From NCBI RefSeq assembly GCF_900215355.1, contig NZ_OBEA01000006.1, positions 1-64,000 on the forward strand: DNA of 64,000 nt, read 5' to 3'. A program made the position numbers and the translations under genes. The notes beneath the pieces were generated by a model. It saw nothing but the letters and a program-made list of their open reading frames with translations. It did not search any database and was not told the origin of the DNA. Source of the stretch: Pseudooceanicola antarcticus (GTDB lineage Bacteria; Pseudomonadota; Alphaproteobacteria; Rhodobacterales; Rhodobacteraceae). Positions 8,071 through 17,066 of this stretch are shown here, in pieces. How positions within the stretch are numbered: position 1 is the stretch's first letter; each line of letters begins with the position of its first letter.

Positions 8071-8490
8071 TCAGGCGCCCGCGGTGAACTCGGTTTCGCC
8101 GGTCGTCTTGCCGGAGATGGTGAAGGTTGCATCGGCATCGAGCTGATCGAGGCCAGAGACTTCGACCACGGGCGTGATCATCAGGCAGTCGAAGGTGTCG
8201 CCGTTCTCCAGCGTGATGCGGTAAAAGGTGCCGCCGGCGCGAGCCTCATCGGCCTTCGCGGCGACAAAGCCGGCCCGGTCATAGAGGCAGGAGATCGAAA
8301 GATCGCCCGGCTCGGCGAAGCCCTCGCCGTACTCGTGAATCTTCGAGGGGCTGTCCAGCGTCGTGCGCTGGCGCGTGTTCTTGGTCAGCGTGGGGACGCT
8401 CACCCCCGTGACCTTGGCGACGGGGGTAAAAGTCACGCCGTCCTCGGAGCGTTCGACGCTGCCGCCAAACAGTTCGGTTTCACCGGGCAT
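8071..8490 (-). CDS. Major tail tube protein
   Basis: 139 residues starting MPGETELFGGSVE at ATG 8490 with GGAA upstream; the longer upstream frame lacks coding bias. The sequence is beta-rich with a typical tube-protein N-terminus (SVERSEDGVTFTPVAKVTG, RTTLDSPSKIHEYGEGFAEPGDL) and a C-terminal TFTISGKTTGE. Position between the head-tail joining genes and the chaperones supports the call. It would polymerise into the tail tube. Confidence 0.8.
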   Translation of the reverse strand: MPGETELFGGSVERSEDGVTFTPVAKVTGVSVPTLTKNTRQRTTLDSPSKIHEYGEGFAEPGDLSISCLYDRAGFVAAKADEARAGGTFYRITLENGDTFDCLMITPVVEVSGLDQLDADATFTISGKTTGETEFTAGA

Positions 8491-8509
8491 TGGATTTCCT
8501 TTCTGCCGT

Positions 8510-8965
8510 TCAGGATTTGCGCGCCAGGCGCGCCGCTTTCCGCCGCGCCCGCGCGGCAGCCTTCTCGACCTCGACACGCATGTCGTCGCGGATCTGGTCG
8601 AAGATCTCTTGCTTGGTTTCGTCCCAGGCAGGCCGGGCATGGGGCTGGGCCGCGTGGTTCGCGTTGCCGAACTCCTGCTGGAGCCCCGCCGGGTCAGAGG
8701 TGCCCGCGTACATGAAGACATCGGCCCGCCCTTCGCGCCGGGCCTGCGCGGCCTGGCGCTTCGTCAGCCGGGCGCCGGCACCATAGCTCTCTTCAAGCGC
8801 GCCTGAGGCCCCGCGCGGCGCCAGCGCGTTCGCGCGATCCGCGAAGATCTGCGCCGCCCGCTTCAGGATGCGCCGCACCAGCGACTTGCGCGTGGTGTGC
8901 TTCGGCAGCTCATTGAGAGCGCGCTCCAGCTCATCCCAGCCATGGGTTTTTAGATCGATCTTCAT
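8510..8965 (-). CDS. HK97 gp10-family head-tail joining protein
   Basis: 151 residues with the gp10-like pattern: N-terminal helix (ELERALNELPKHTTRKSLVRRILKR, partly shown), the stretch ADRANALAPRGASGALEESYG, and the short motif QQEFGNANHAAQPHARPAW characteristic of this family. Overlaps the preceding gene by four bases (ATGA). It is expected at the tail terminator / head-tail interface. Confidence 0.85.
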   Translation of the reverse strand: MKIDLKTHGWDELERALNELPKHTTRKSLVRRILKRAAQIFADRANALAPRGASGALEESYGAGARLTKRQAAQARREGRADVFMYAGTSDPAGLQQEFGNANHAAQPHARPAWDETKQEIFDQIRDDMRVEVEKAAARARRKAARLARKS

Positions 8966-9363
8966 GCCGCGTTCCAGCGGATCGACAGGTCAATCGACAT
9001 CCCGAAGAGTGGCCCGAGGTCGCCAAGCCCGCGCCCGTCGAGATCCCGCGAGCCCCTCACGAAGGCACCACGGAAGCGCACTCCCCCGGTCGTGCCCCTG
9101 TAGCCCGAGAGCAGGCTGCGCACTTCCCAGCGAAGCACCTCGGCCTCGCTGGCAGTCTGCGCCCAGGCGTCGACCTGGACTGTGCAGCTCTGGGTTTCCA
9201 CCTCGCCGTCGAGCGTGTAGGTCACCGGCGCGCTGACCATCGTCAGGTTGAGGCAGGGAAAGCCCGCCGCATGGGCCGGCGGTGTGCCCCAGTTGATCCG
9301 GCTGCCGATCCGCGCCTGCAGATCTGGATCGGCCAGCAGCAGAGCCGTCAGAGCCGCCTTCAT
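8962..9363 (-). CDS. DUF3168 tail completion / terminator protein
   Basis: 133 residues from ATG 9363. The pattern KAALTALLLADPDLQARIGS, then INWGTPPAHAAGFPCLNLTM and VQVDAWAQTASEAEVLRWEV is the DUF3168 family, the GTA gp8 type of tail terminator. It is linked by ATGA overlaps to both neighbours (9360-9363 and 8962-8965), so three genes are translated as one coupled unit. Confidence 0.8.
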   Translation of the reverse strand: MKAALTALLLADPDLQARIGSRINWGTPPAHAAGFPCLNLTMVSAPVTYTLDGEVETQSCTVQVDAWAQTASEAEVLRWEVRSLLSGYRGTTGGVRFRGAFVRGSRDLDGRGLGDLGPLFGMSIDLSIRWNAA

Positions 9364-9740
9364 GACAGAGCTCCAGGGGCTGCTCGGGCCGCTGCGAAGG
9401 CAAAGACACCCCGGCGCACCGCATGAGGCCCCCTGCCCACGATGTCCCAGGTCTCGCCCAGCACCTGCAGGCGGTCCGCAAGCGTGATGCTGCGCGCCTG
9501 CGGCGTGTCCAGCACCAGGACGCGCACAGCGGCCACCAGCCCCTCGATCTGCAGCGCCACCTGTTCCTGCGCGCCGAGGTTCTCGACAGCCGCCCAGGAG
9601 CGCCCGATCTCTGACCACTGGTAGGTCGGCTCGTTCAGCGCAGTGCGTCCAGTCTCGACGGACCGCTCGAAGACCACCAGCCGGTCACGCAGCAGCACCT
9701 CGCGCCCGCGCGACAGCGGCGCACCCTGTGACTGGGCCAT
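9360..9740 (-). CDS. Head-tail adaptor / head closure protein
   Basis: 126 residues resembling SPP1 gp16-type head closure proteins: basic N-terminus, beta strands RDRLVVFERSVE, WAAVENLGAQEQVALQIEGL and a terminal LGETWDIVGRGPH strand pair. It lies between the connector and the DUF3168 protein and overlaps the latter by ATGA. It would close the portal channel after packaging. Confidence 0.75.
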   Translation of the reverse strand: MAQSQGAPLSRGREVLLRDRLVVFERSVETGRTALNEPTYQWSEIGRSWAAVENLGAQEQVALQIEGLVAAVRVLVLDTPQARSITLADRLQVLGETWDIVGRGPHAVRRGVFAFAAARAAPGALS

Positions 9741-9741
9741 G

Positions 9742-10308
9742 TCAGAAGAACTCCGTTTGGGCGGGGCGCTGGTAGCGCGCCTGTTTCATCAGATGGCGCG
9801 CACCGTAGCTCGGCCGCGCCACGTCGGGCTGATCAACCGCAATCCCCGCATCGCGCCATTCCTTGGCGATCAGGATGATGGCCTGCTTCAGCCGAGGGTC
9901 GGCCACGTCAGCGCCCACCTCGGCCTCCACCTCAATCACCGCCGGGCCACCGGCGACGGTGCCGAGCGGGAACAGGATCTGCGGCTCATCCTGCAGCATC
10001 CGCAGTCCCAGATCCGGCAGGGCGACGGTGGTTTCACCGTCGCCCTGGATCAGCTTCACGCCGGTGACCTCCGCCACCGGCGCACAGGGGAACCACCAGC
10101 GCAGCAGCCCCGGCCGCGCCGCGAAGGACAGCCGCACCGAGCGCCGCCCGAGCGGGCAATTGGTGCCCGCCTCGACCACCGATTGCGCCGCGCGCAGATA
10201 GCTTTCGATCAGCAGATCCGCCTCGGCATCGGCCTCGATGAAGCCCGTGGCCCTGCGATACTCGGCAACGCTCACCGCGAGCGCAGGTGCTTCCCCGGTC
10301 AGTTGCAT
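9742..10308 (-). CDS. Head-tail connector protein (gp6-like)
   Basis: 188 residues. The N-terminal half, SVAEYRRATGFIEADAEADL then LIESYLRAAQSVVEAGTNCP, is the helical gp6-like connector fold; the C-terminus (DPRLKQAIILIAKEWRDAG) is the conserved final helix. It ends one base before the start of the adaptor gene. Expected to form the ring beneath the portal. Confidence 0.8.
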   Translation of the reverse strand: MQLTGEAPALAVSVAEYRRATGFIEADAEADLLIESYLRAAQSVVEAGTNCPLGRRSVRLSFAARPGLLRWWFPCAPVAEVTGVKLIQGDGETTVALPDLGLRMLQDEPQILFPLGTVAGGPAVIEVEAEVGADVADPRLKQAIILIAKEWRDAGIAVDQPDVARPSYGARHLMKQARYQRPAQTEFF

Positions 10309-10317
10309 CGGCCCGCC

Positions 10318-10659
10318 TTACTTCTTGGCAGCGGTCTTGGCGCCCTGCGCAGGCGGAATGCCGGCGTCGGACTTGGCCGAGGTGGTGGCTCCACCCGCTT
10401 CCTTCTCGGCCAGAGCGGCCTCGCGGGCGTCGAGCTCGGCGGCCCGCGCCTCCATCTCGGCCTTGAGGGTCTGCGCTTCGGCCAGGGCCTGCGCGGCCTC
10501 GGACGCCTCGGTTGCCTTGGCCGAGGTCGTCTTCGGTGCCTGGTAGGCGACCGCCAGGCCAGAGGCGATGTACTGGGCCGCCCGCTGCGGCAGGAAGCCT
10601 GCGGTTTCGCCGGGATTGTAGCGGCCGACGTGTTTCTTGAACGTCACGGGAGTGAGCAT
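10318..10659 (-). CDS. Phage protein of unknown function downstream of capsid
   Basis: 113 residues from ATG 10659 (GGAG about 10 bases upstream). A short N-terminal part (VTFKKHVGRYNPGETAGFLP, AAQYIASGLAVAY) is followed by an Ala/Glu/Lys-rich helical segment (EAAQALAEAQTLKAEMEARA) and a low-complexity tail. An upstream ATG at 10704 is possible. Proteins with the first motif are common beside Rhodobacterales phage capsid genes, but I know no function. Confidence 0.6.
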   Translation of the reverse strand: MLTPVTFKKHVGRYNPGETAGFLPQRAAQYIASGLAVAYQAPKTTSAKATEASEAAQALAEAQTLKAEMEARAAELDAREAALAEKEAGGATTSAKSDAGIPPAQGAKTAAKK

Positions 10660-10718
10660 CTCGGGGTCTCCAATGTCAGAGGGAAAGGGCTGCACCGGGG
10701 TCATCCCGGCGCAGGGGA

Positions 10719-12047
10719 TCAGGCCGCCTGCAGCGACCAGTCGGCAGCGTTGAAGCCCGCGATGGCCTCGTCATGCTCGGGCGCGAAGTCGTGCTCGGCG
10801 ATGGCCCGGAACAGGGTCAGGTCGCGCTGGAAGGCCGACTGCGTGTCGCCGCTGGTATCCACGAAGGAGGCCTCGGTGGATTGCGCCAGGCGCAGATCGC
10901 CACCCTCGCCGATCATCATCTCCGCGAAGTCGGCGAAGTAGATCTCGGTCTCGTTGCTGCCCGCGCCGAGGTTGTTCGGCACCTGCGAGGTCGTGTAGAC
11001 GGGGAAGCCCTTCAGCGTGCCGGCGCGCTCGATCTCGGGATAGAGCGTGTTGCCGTTGGCATCGCGCAGGCTCGACAGGAAGGCCTTGGCGCTGGCGCGC
11101 ATGATCCAGCCGCCCGAGGTCATCGAGACATTGGCATCCTCGACCAGGGCAATGCAGCGGCGCAGCGCGGTATCGGCCGCCATGGCCGTTGCGGCAACGG
11201 GACCGGCATCCCAGTTCGCCACCGGCGCCCAGTAGCGCAGGCCCTTCGGCAGATCGCCCGAGCCGTCATTGCGCAGGAAGGCCAGGTCCTCGCGCAGCGC
11301 CATGACCTTCAGCATGTCGTCGCGGATCATCTGGGCACCGCCGAGCGTCGCGCGCATCAGCAGCGTGTTGGAGACCGGCACCAGCGAGCTGAGCTTCTTC
11401 AGCTTGGTGTCGATCTTGTCGAAGCTCGGCTCGCTCTCGACAATCGGGTCGATCTCGCCGCCGTAGCTGGCGGTCGCGCCGCCGGTCTGCTTGGCATGGC
11501 GCAGCTCGCCCGCCGACATCGGCACGGTGCGCGCACCGGCCTTGCGCACCACCACGCGCGGACGCAGCAGGGTGATGATCTGGCTGGCCAGCGGACGCGG
11601 CACAAGCACGCCGCCCGCGCTTTCCGTGGTCGAGTCCAGGGTGGCGCCGATGCCGGAATGGCCTTCGCGCTCCAGCATCGCCACAGCGCGATCCTTGTCA
11701 CCCCGGCTCGCCGCCAGGGCCAGCGCCATGAAGCCGACCTCGACACCCTGGTGCTCGGGGTTCTGCGCCTGTGCAGGGACCGAACCGGTCGGGGCTGCGG
11801 GGGTGCCGGGCTGCTGCGCATCACCGGTGGCGGCAGCAGACTGGGCGGCCTCGACCGCCTCGGCGCGCTTCACCTTCTTGTCGGCCGCCTGGAACTCGGT
11901 TTCGGCGCCGTCGAATTCGGTCTGAGCCGCGGCCAGGGCGGTCTCGTCGGGGCTCTCGGCCCCGTCCAGCTCGGACAGCTTGTCGGCCGCCAGCTTCATC
12001 TTGTCAGCCGCGGCCTTCCGGGCGCGGCGCAGGTCGTCGAGGTTCAT
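10719..12047 (-). CDS. HK97-family major capsid protein
   Basis: 442 residues. Residues 1-70 are a coiled-coil delta domain (DDLRRARKAAADKMKLAADK, AAQTEFDGAETEFQAADKKV) that serves as built-in scaffold and is normally removed by the prohead protease. A Pro/Ala/Gln linker (about 75-100) precedes the capsid fold: GGVLVPRPLASQIITLLRPR, VPMSAGELRHAKQTGGATAS, VSNTLLMRA, and the C-terminal ALREDLAFLRNDGSGDLPKG to EHDFAPEHDEAIAGF. The protease gene lies directly upstream, which fits maturation by cleavage. Confidence 0.92.
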   Translation of the reverse strand: MNLDDLRRARKAAADKMKLAADKLSELDGAESPDETALAAAQTEFDGAETEFQAADKKVKRAEAVEAAQSAAATGDAQQPGTPAAPTGSVPAQAQNPEHQGVEVGFMALALAASRGDKDRAVAMLEREGHSGIGATLDSTTESAGGVLVPRPLASQIITLLRPRVVVRKAGARTVPMSAGELRHAKQTGGATASYGGEIDPIVESEPSFDKIDTKLKKLSSLVPVSNTLLMRATLGGAQMIRDDMLKVMALREDLAFLRNDGSGDLPKGLRYWAPVANWDAGPVAATAMAADTALRRCIALVEDANVSMTSGGWIMRASAKAFLSSLRDANGNTLYPEIERAGTLKGFPVYTTSQVPNNLGAGSNETEIYFADFAEMMIGEGGDLRLAQSTEASFVDTSGDTQSAFQRDLTLFRAIAEHDFAPEHDEAIAGFNAADWSLQAA

Positions 12048-12140
12048 GGATCTTCTCCTTGGGGATGCTGCACGCGCGCAGCGGTTCAGCCCCGGCCGCG
12101 ACCTGCGGCGGGGATCTCAGGGTTTCCGAGAGTGTCGGGA

Positions 12141-13061
12141 TCAGCTCAGGGCAGATGCCTGGGCTGCGAGAGCCAGCGCCGAAGCGCCGCGGCTGCGGGC
12201 GCTGCGCGCCTTGCGCGGTGCCGGCGCATAGGTGCCGAGGATGCGGGTATAGAAGGCGCGCCGGGTCTCGACCTGGTCGGCCAACCCGCGCGAGATCGCC
12301 TCGGCACCGTCAAAGAGAGCGCCGCCGTCGCGGGGATCATCCGAGACGCTGGCCCGGCTGCGCAGGTCCTCCACGCTCATGCCCCGGCCCGCCGCCGCGG
12401 CTTCATGGAAGCGCGTCTCGGCCTCGGCCAGGCTGCGCTCCAGCTCGGCCTTGCCTTCCTCGGTCGAAGGGTCGGGCCATTTTGCGCGGGCATGGGGTGA
12501 GGTGAACTCGAAGAGCTGCAGGCCGGTGCCCGCCCCCGGCTGGACGAAGGCCCCGGTCATCAGCCCGGCCCCGATGCTGCCCAGCTCGGCGCCCGGCGCC
12601 ACCGAGATCTCGCGTGCCTGGCTGGCGAGCCAGAAGCCCGCGCTGGCGGCCAGCGGATCTACCAGCGCATGCACCGGCTTCACCTTGTCCAATTCGGCGA
12701 TGGCAGCCGCCGCCCCGGCACAGCCAAGGACCGCGCCGCCTGGCGTGTCGAGTTCCAGCACCACCGCCGAGACCGCCTCGTCGCTCGCCAGCTGCTCGCA
12801 GGTCTCGATCAGCCCGCGATAGGTGGCCCAGCCGAACCAGCGTTCCAGCACCGCGGAATTGGGCGTCAGCACACCACGCACTGGCACTACCGCCACGCTG
12901 CGCTCCACCGCGAAGCGCTCGACGGCGGAGGCCACCGGGCCGCGCGCCTCGTCATCCTCCATCGCCTGCGGCATCGGATGTTCCAGCAGCCACCGCGCGG
13001 CGGGTTCGTGCAGCGCCATGATGCTGCCGCCCAGCAGGGCGCGAAGGGTCGGTCGGCTCAT
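12141..13061 (-). CDS. S49-family prohead protease (SppA/ClpP-like)
   Basis: 306 residues with the S49 signature: VVPVRGVLTPN (about 58-68), SAVVLELDTPGGAVLGC (about 98-114) and the catalytic Ser140 in PLAASAGFWLASQA. It would process the capsid delta domain. The C-terminal part (Ala/Arg-rich, after about 255) may be a removable or scaffold-like tail. Start overlaps the portal stop by four bases (ATGA). Confidence 0.9.
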   Translation of the reverse strand: MSRPTLRALLGGSIMALHEPAARWLLEHPMPQAMEDDEARGPVASAVERFAVERSVAVVPVRGVLTPNSAVLERWFGWATYRGLIETCEQLASDEAVSAVVLELDTPGGAVLGCAGAAAAIAELDKVKPVHALVDPLAASAGFWLASQAREISVAPGAELGSIGAGLMTGAFVQPGAGTGLQLFEFTSPHARAKWPDPSTEEGKAELERSLAEAETRFHEAAAAGRGMSVEDLRSRASVSDDPRDGGALFDGAEAISRGLADQVETRRAFYTRILGTYAPAPRKARSARSRGASALALAAQASALS

Positions 13062-14344
13062 TCCTCGGTCTCCTTGTCCTTTGTCGGGTTCTCGTCACGG
13101 GTCATGTTCGACGGCGGATAGATCGCGTCGCCGCCCGCCACGTCGCCCAAGCCCTCTTCCCGGCGCGCCTCGTTCAGCGACATCCAGGGGCCACCCACGG
13201 CCTTGTTGAGCGCCTCGTAGCGCTCCTTCGTCGTCGCCCGCAGCAGGGCGTCGAAGTTGTGGCGCAGGAAGAGCCCCCGGCGCCGCTCGGCCTCGGTCAG
13301 CAGACCAAGGGCCAGCTGGGTCTCGATGAAGCTGCCCCAGTGGCTGAGGCAGTCCGAACGGTAGTCGATGGCCTGCTGCTGGCCATTCGCCTTCACCCCA
13401 TGCTCCAGCATCTGGAGCTTGGAGGGCGGCATCCGGTAGGTCGCGGCAATCTGCTCGCGGTCGAACTTGCGGCTCTCCAGCAGCTGCTGATCGGCGGCCG
13501 AGAGATCCAGCCGCTTGATCTCGTCATCCGGGCCGATCACCGGAATGCCGTTGTCGCCCTCGTCGCGCAGTGCCCGGCGCAGGCGTTCCCGCTGGCGCTG
13601 GTAGTTCTCTTCGTCTGCGTCGAAGGCCTGGATCTTGGCATAGGCCTTCATCGAGGTGCCCGAGGCCGAGCGCGCCGCCGCCTCCTGCCCGGCCAGGGCA
13701 ATGCCGAAGCTCTCGGCCGCAACCGAGATCGGGCTACGCCCGGTCCAGCCGTCCTCGGACATGTAGCGCAGGTGGACCATGGTGCGGCCCGGAGAACGGC
13801 GTCGGATTCCTGCCCCGTCCTCGAAGTCGTAGAACCGCGCCCGCCCGTTGCGCAGCACGCTGCAGAAGTCGGGATGCACCCAGTCGATCATGGTCAGCTC
13901 GCCGGCCCCGTCGCGGGGCGCATAGGCAAAGGCGGTGCCGCGCAGCGCGAAGGCGTAGGTCATGGCAAAGCGCGTCACCATGGCGGTGACGCCCTCCGAG
14001 GCCTCGACGTTCAGCAGGTGGCCGGCGGCATGCTCGCGCACCCGCACCTCGCGGCCTTCGCCGTCGCGCTGCCAGACCTGCAGAGGCAGCTTGGCAAGGT
14101 CGCCCGCGATGATCGTGCAGCAGGCGGTGACGGTGGCATGGCGCTGCGCCATCACCGGCGTCACGCGAGGCAGTGCCGTCACGCGGCTGCCCGAGCCGTT
14201 GAAGCCGATATCGTACATCCAGGCCTCGGGCTGCGCCGTACCGCTGGTGGCGACCGGCGCGGCGGCGCTGATCACCGGCTCGGAACGCGCCGCCGGGACA
14301 GGATCGTCCCGAAGGCTGCGCGTCAGTGCTGCCAGAATACTCAT
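13058..14344 (-). CDS. Phage portal protein (HK97 family)
   Basis: 428 residues with the portal core: VTACCTIIAGDLAKLPLQVW, HAAGHLLNVEASEGVTAMVT, YMSEDGWTGRSPISVAAESF and LSAADQQLLESRKFDREQIA-AATYRMPPSK-type segments (the last reads EQIAATYRMPPSKLQMLEHG). Forms the dodecameric DNA channel at one capsid vertex. Coupled by ATGA overlaps to terminase upstream and protease downstream. Confidence 0.93.
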   Translation of the reverse strand: MSILAALTRSLRDDPVPAARSEPVISAAAPVATSGTAQPEAWMYDIGFNGSGSRVTALPRVTPVMAQRHATVTACCTIIAGDLAKLPLQVWQRDGEGREVRVREHAAGHLLNVEASEGVTAMVTRFAMTYAFALRGTAFAYAPRDGAGELTMIDWVHPDFCSVLRNGRARFYDFEDGAGIRRRSPGRTMVHLRYMSEDGWTGRSPISVAAESFGIALAGQEAAARSASGTSMKAYAKIQAFDADEENYQRQRERLRRALRDEGDNGIPVIGPDDEIKRLDLSAADQQLLESRKFDREQIAATYRMPPSKLQMLEHGVKANGQQQAIDYRSDCLSHWGSFIETQLALGLLTEAERRRGLFLRHNFDALLRATTKERYEALNKAVGGPWMSLNEARREEGLGDVAGGDAIYPPSNMTRDENPTKDKETEE

Positions 14345-16008
14345 ATCACCTCGATCTCCCGGTGTTTCGTCTTGCCCTTGCCGGCCACGGCCCGGCCGAC
14401 CGCCATGATCATCGCCACCGCCGCGTCGATCCGGCCCGTGCTCTTCTTCTTGTTCGGCTTCACGTTCTCCGAGGCGTCCTCGTCGCGGTGGACGTTGCCG
14501 ACCTGCCAGGCCAGCACCGGGTTGCCGCCGTGGCGGATGCGGTTCTGCGCCACAAGCTCCTCCACCCGCTTCATCGGGTTGGACATGCTGGCGAAGCCCT
14601 GGCGGTGCTCGACCATCGGGAAGCCGTCCTTCTCCAGCCGCTCGGCCAGGTACTTCATGCCCCAGGGGTCATAGGCGACCTCCTGGATGTCGAGGTGCTT
14701 GCGCAGCCAGTGCAGCCGCGCCCGGATCTCTTCCTCGTCAACCGATCCGCCCTTGCAGATCTCCAGCCAGCCGGTCTGCTGCCAGCCGACATATTCCCGC
14801 TTCTCGGTCTGGGCGCGGTGGATGAAGCCCCGCGGCCCCTCGGGCAGGAAGGTATAGGCGAAGACGTGGATCTGCTCCCCTTCCGGGATCGCCACCACGA
14901 TTGCCGTGGTGTCGACCTTGTTCGACAGGTCGAGCCCAACCCAGGCGCGCCGGCCCCGGAAAGCGCTGATATCCTGCGGCGCCGCCGCGCGGCCCTGGTC
15001 CCAGACATCCCTGGCAATCCAGGTCTCGGCACCCTCGGTCCAGAGGTTCAGGTGGAACCGCCGGAAGTTCGGCATCTTGGCCGCGATGATCTGCGCCAGC
15101 TTCGCCGCCGCTTCGATCTCCGCCCGCGGCTTCGACACGTCCAGGTTCGGGTTGCCCTTGGCCCAGCTCACCGGGTCCATCGGATCGCAGTCGACCGGCG
15201 GCTCGGCCACGTAGGCGAAGAAGCGATCATCCTGCACGTCGCCGCGCAGCACGCTTTCGGCATAGTCGCGCAGCTCGCCGCAGAGCGAGGCCCGGTCATG
15301 GCCCGCCGTGGTGATCACCCAGTCGATGGGCTGGGTCCGCGCGATCATCGATTCCGTGATCGTCTCGGCCAGCTCTCGGTCGGTCCAGCGGTGCATCTCG
15401 TCCCGCGCGAGGAAGTGCGGGTTGATCCCGTCCGAGCTGTTCCCGTCCCGCGACAGGCAGGCGATCAATCCGTCGGTGTGCGGGTTCTCGATCTGGGTCC
15501 GGTAGACATCCATGCCCCGGCTCAGCACCGGCGAATGCTTGATCATCCGCTTGATGCCCCGGAACAGCAGCCCCGCCTGGTCCCGTGTCGTCGCCGCGCA
15601 ATAGGCCTGCGGCGCCGCCTCGCCATCCAGCAGCTGCGAGAACAGCATCGGCACCGCCGTGTCGGTGGTCTTGCCGTTCTTCTTGCCCACCTGGTGATAG
15701 GTGTTGCGGAACCGGCGCAACCCGCCCTCGCGCTTCCAGCCGAAGACCGATCCCATACGGAAGACCTGCCAGGGCTGCAGCTCGAAGGCCTTGCCCGCCA
15801 GCGCCCCCTCGGTGTGCCGCAGGATCTTGGCGAAGTTCAGAATCCGGTCGGCGCCCTCAGGATCGAAGTACAACCCCCGCTCGGTGCCGGTCTCCAGATC
15901 CGAGAGGTGCCGCGCGCAGGCCATGGTGACGAGCTCGCCGGCCACGACCCGCCCCTCGACCACGTCGCGGGCGTAGGCCGTGACCGGATGGTCGTCAGGA
16001 TGCACCAC
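14341..16008 (-). CDS. Terminase large subunit
   Basis: 555 residues. The ATPase has a Walker A-like VGKKNGKT (residues 107-114) and Walker B with acidic pair in FLARDEMHRW (D203, E204); the nuclease domain has an acidic residue in WVGLDLSNKVDTTAIVV (D360). It drives DNA packaging and cuts the concatemer. Upstream ATG-initiated extension lies inside the small-subunit gene and lacks coding character; GTG 16008 (or the next codon, 16005) has GAAGG 9 bases upstream and overlaps the small-subunit end by 11-14 bases. Confidence 0.92.
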   Translation of the reverse strand: MVHPDDHPVTAYARDVVEGRVVAGELVTMACARHLSDLETGTERGLYFDPEGADRILNFAKILRHTEGALAGKAFELQPWQVFRMGSVFGWKREGGLRRFRNTYHQVGKKNGKTTDTAVPMLFSQLLDGEAAPQAYCAATTRDQAGLLFRGIKRMIKHSPVLSRGMDVYRTQIENPHTDGLIACLSRDGNSSDGINPHFLARDEMHRWTDRELAETITESMIARTQPIDWVITTAGHDRASLCGELRDYAESVLRGDVQDDRFFAYVAEPPVDCDPMDPVSWAKGNPNLDVSKPRAEIEAAAKLAQIIAAKMPNFRRFHLNLWTEGAETWIARDVWDQGRAAAPQDISAFRGRRAWVGLDLSNKVDTTAIVVAIPEGEQIHVFAYTFLPEGPRGFIHRAQTEKREYVGWQQTGWLEICKGGSVDEEEIRARLHWLRKHLDIQEVAYDPWGMKYLAERLEKDGFPMVEHRQGFASMSNPMKRVEELVAQNRIRHGGNPVLAWQVGNVHRDEDASENVKPNKKKSTGRIDAAVAMIMAVGRAVAGKGKTKHREIEVI

Positions 16009-16438
16009 CGCGCATCGCCTTCTCCAGCTCCTCCAGGAAAGAGCCCTGGCCGCCATTGCCGAGGCGCGCTTCATCTACCGGCGACATGCCATAGAGCGCG
16101 CCGATCCTCTGCATCGTGGCCAGCGCGTCCTGGCGCTGCCCCCAGGCGGCCCGCTTCTTTTCCTGCAAACCGTTGCGGGTCTTCACCTCGTAGTAATTGC
16201 CAGTAAGCGCCAGCTCGCCGCTGAAGCGGATGAAGTCCCCGACCGCCACGCAATAGGCGGCAAAGAGATCTTCATGATGCGGCTCCAGCCGGTTCTTGGC
16301 GATCATCACCGGCGCCAGGTGTTCCCAGGCTTCGACCGCCTCGGGATGCGGGAACCACTCGGGCGCCGGCGGTGTCGGGCGATAGGTGTCGCCCTTCATC
16401 GGCACCACGTTGTCGAGGGTCGGCTTCTTCCCTTTCAT
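15995..16438 (-). CDS. Terminase small subunit, P27 family
   Basis: 147 residues with the P27 pattern: PTPPAPEWFPHPEAVEAWEH, then LEPHHEDLFAAYCVAVGDFI, and RQDALATMQRIGALYGMSPV near the end. It recognises the packaging site and loads the large subunit. Overlaps the large-subunit start. The HNH endonuclease gene upstream is the usual partner in cos-type HK97-like phages. Confidence 0.9.
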   Translation of the reverse strand: MKGKKPTLDNVVPMKGDTYRPTPPAPEWFPHPEAVEAWEHLAPVMIAKNRLEPHHEDLFAAYCVAVGDFIRFSGELALTGNYYEVKTRNGLQEKKRAAWGQRQDALATMQRIGALYGMSPVDEARLGNGGQGSFLEELEKAMRGGAS

Positions 16439-16535
16439 CCTACCCTCCTTTCAGTTGGGCTTTTTTTCTCAATTAGGCGCGCACGAAAACGTCGGTCCCC
16501 TCACCGGTCAGGGTGATTGGGCGCTGATTTTCGAC
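16439..16535. other. Candidate cos/packaging region
   Basis: Non-coding gap between the HNH and small terminase genes, where cos usually lies in HNH/P27 phages. It holds a poly-T stretch (near 16460) and, just at the HNH 3' end, an inverted repeat ACCCCCTGGGGGT (about 16536-16548). Placement is by analogy; the cut site itself cannot be read from sequence. Confidence 0.35.
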
Positions 16536-16925
16536 CTACCCCCTGGGGGTGCGGTGAAAGACCTCGCCGGCCGTCTTGCGCGAGTGGCAGGGCTTGCAGA
16601 GCGGCTGCCAGTTCGACCGATCCCAGAACTTCGCCCGATCACCACGGTGCGGCTCGACGTGATCGACCTCGCGCGCCGGCACGACGAGCCCCAGCTCGGC
16701 GCAATGCGCGCAAAGCGGATGCTTCGCCAGGAAGCCCTTCGCCGCCCGCTGCCAGGCAGCGGAGCGATAGAGCCGCCGGTTCGCCTGCGCCTCTTCGCTC
16801 TGCTGAGCCGCCGCCTTCCGCGCCGCGATCTTCTCCTGCCGGATCGCCTCATGCGTCTGGCAATGCGAAAGCCCCGCCTCGGCCAACTCTTCGCAGCCGA
16901 AAGCGACGCAGATCTTGCGCGGCAT
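16536..16925 (-). CDS. HNH endonuclease
   Basis: 129 residues. The C-terminal HNH motif reads VDHVEPHRGDRAKFWDRSNW then QPLCKPCHSRKT, with the CxxC pairs (HPLCAHC and CKPCH) that bind structural zinc. A Cys/His pattern at the N-terminus (ICVAFGCEELAEAGLSHCQT) suggests a second small zinc site. In HK97-like phages this enzyme stimulates terminase cleavage at cos, and its position beside TerS agrees. Confidence 0.92.
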   Translation of the reverse strand: MPRKICVAFGCEELAEAGLSHCQTHEAIRQEKIAARKAAAQQSEEAQANRRLYRSAAWQRAAKGFLAKHPLCAHCAELGLVVPAREVDHVEPHRGDRAKFWDRSNWQPLCKPCHSRKTAGEVFHRTPRG

Positions 16926-16953
16926 GGGAAACCTCGATGTCAGGAAACGAAAA

Positions 16954-16983
16954 CGCCCGGCAGCTGGTGATCAGCTCCGGGCG
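16954..16983 (-). terminator. Rho-independent terminator after lipoprotein gene
   Basis: Stem CGCCCGG/CCGGGCG with a further AGCTG-type pairing inside, followed on the leftward strand by GTTTTCGTTT. It lies between the lipoprotein gene and HNH and would separate the lysogenic gene from the late operon. Confidence 0.7.
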
Positions 16984-17066
16984 CAAATGGGTCGAGTGCA
17001 TTGATGCAAGAGGTTTAGGATTTCGTCAAGAAAAAATCCTACGCACCTTTAGTGTTATTGCCGAAG

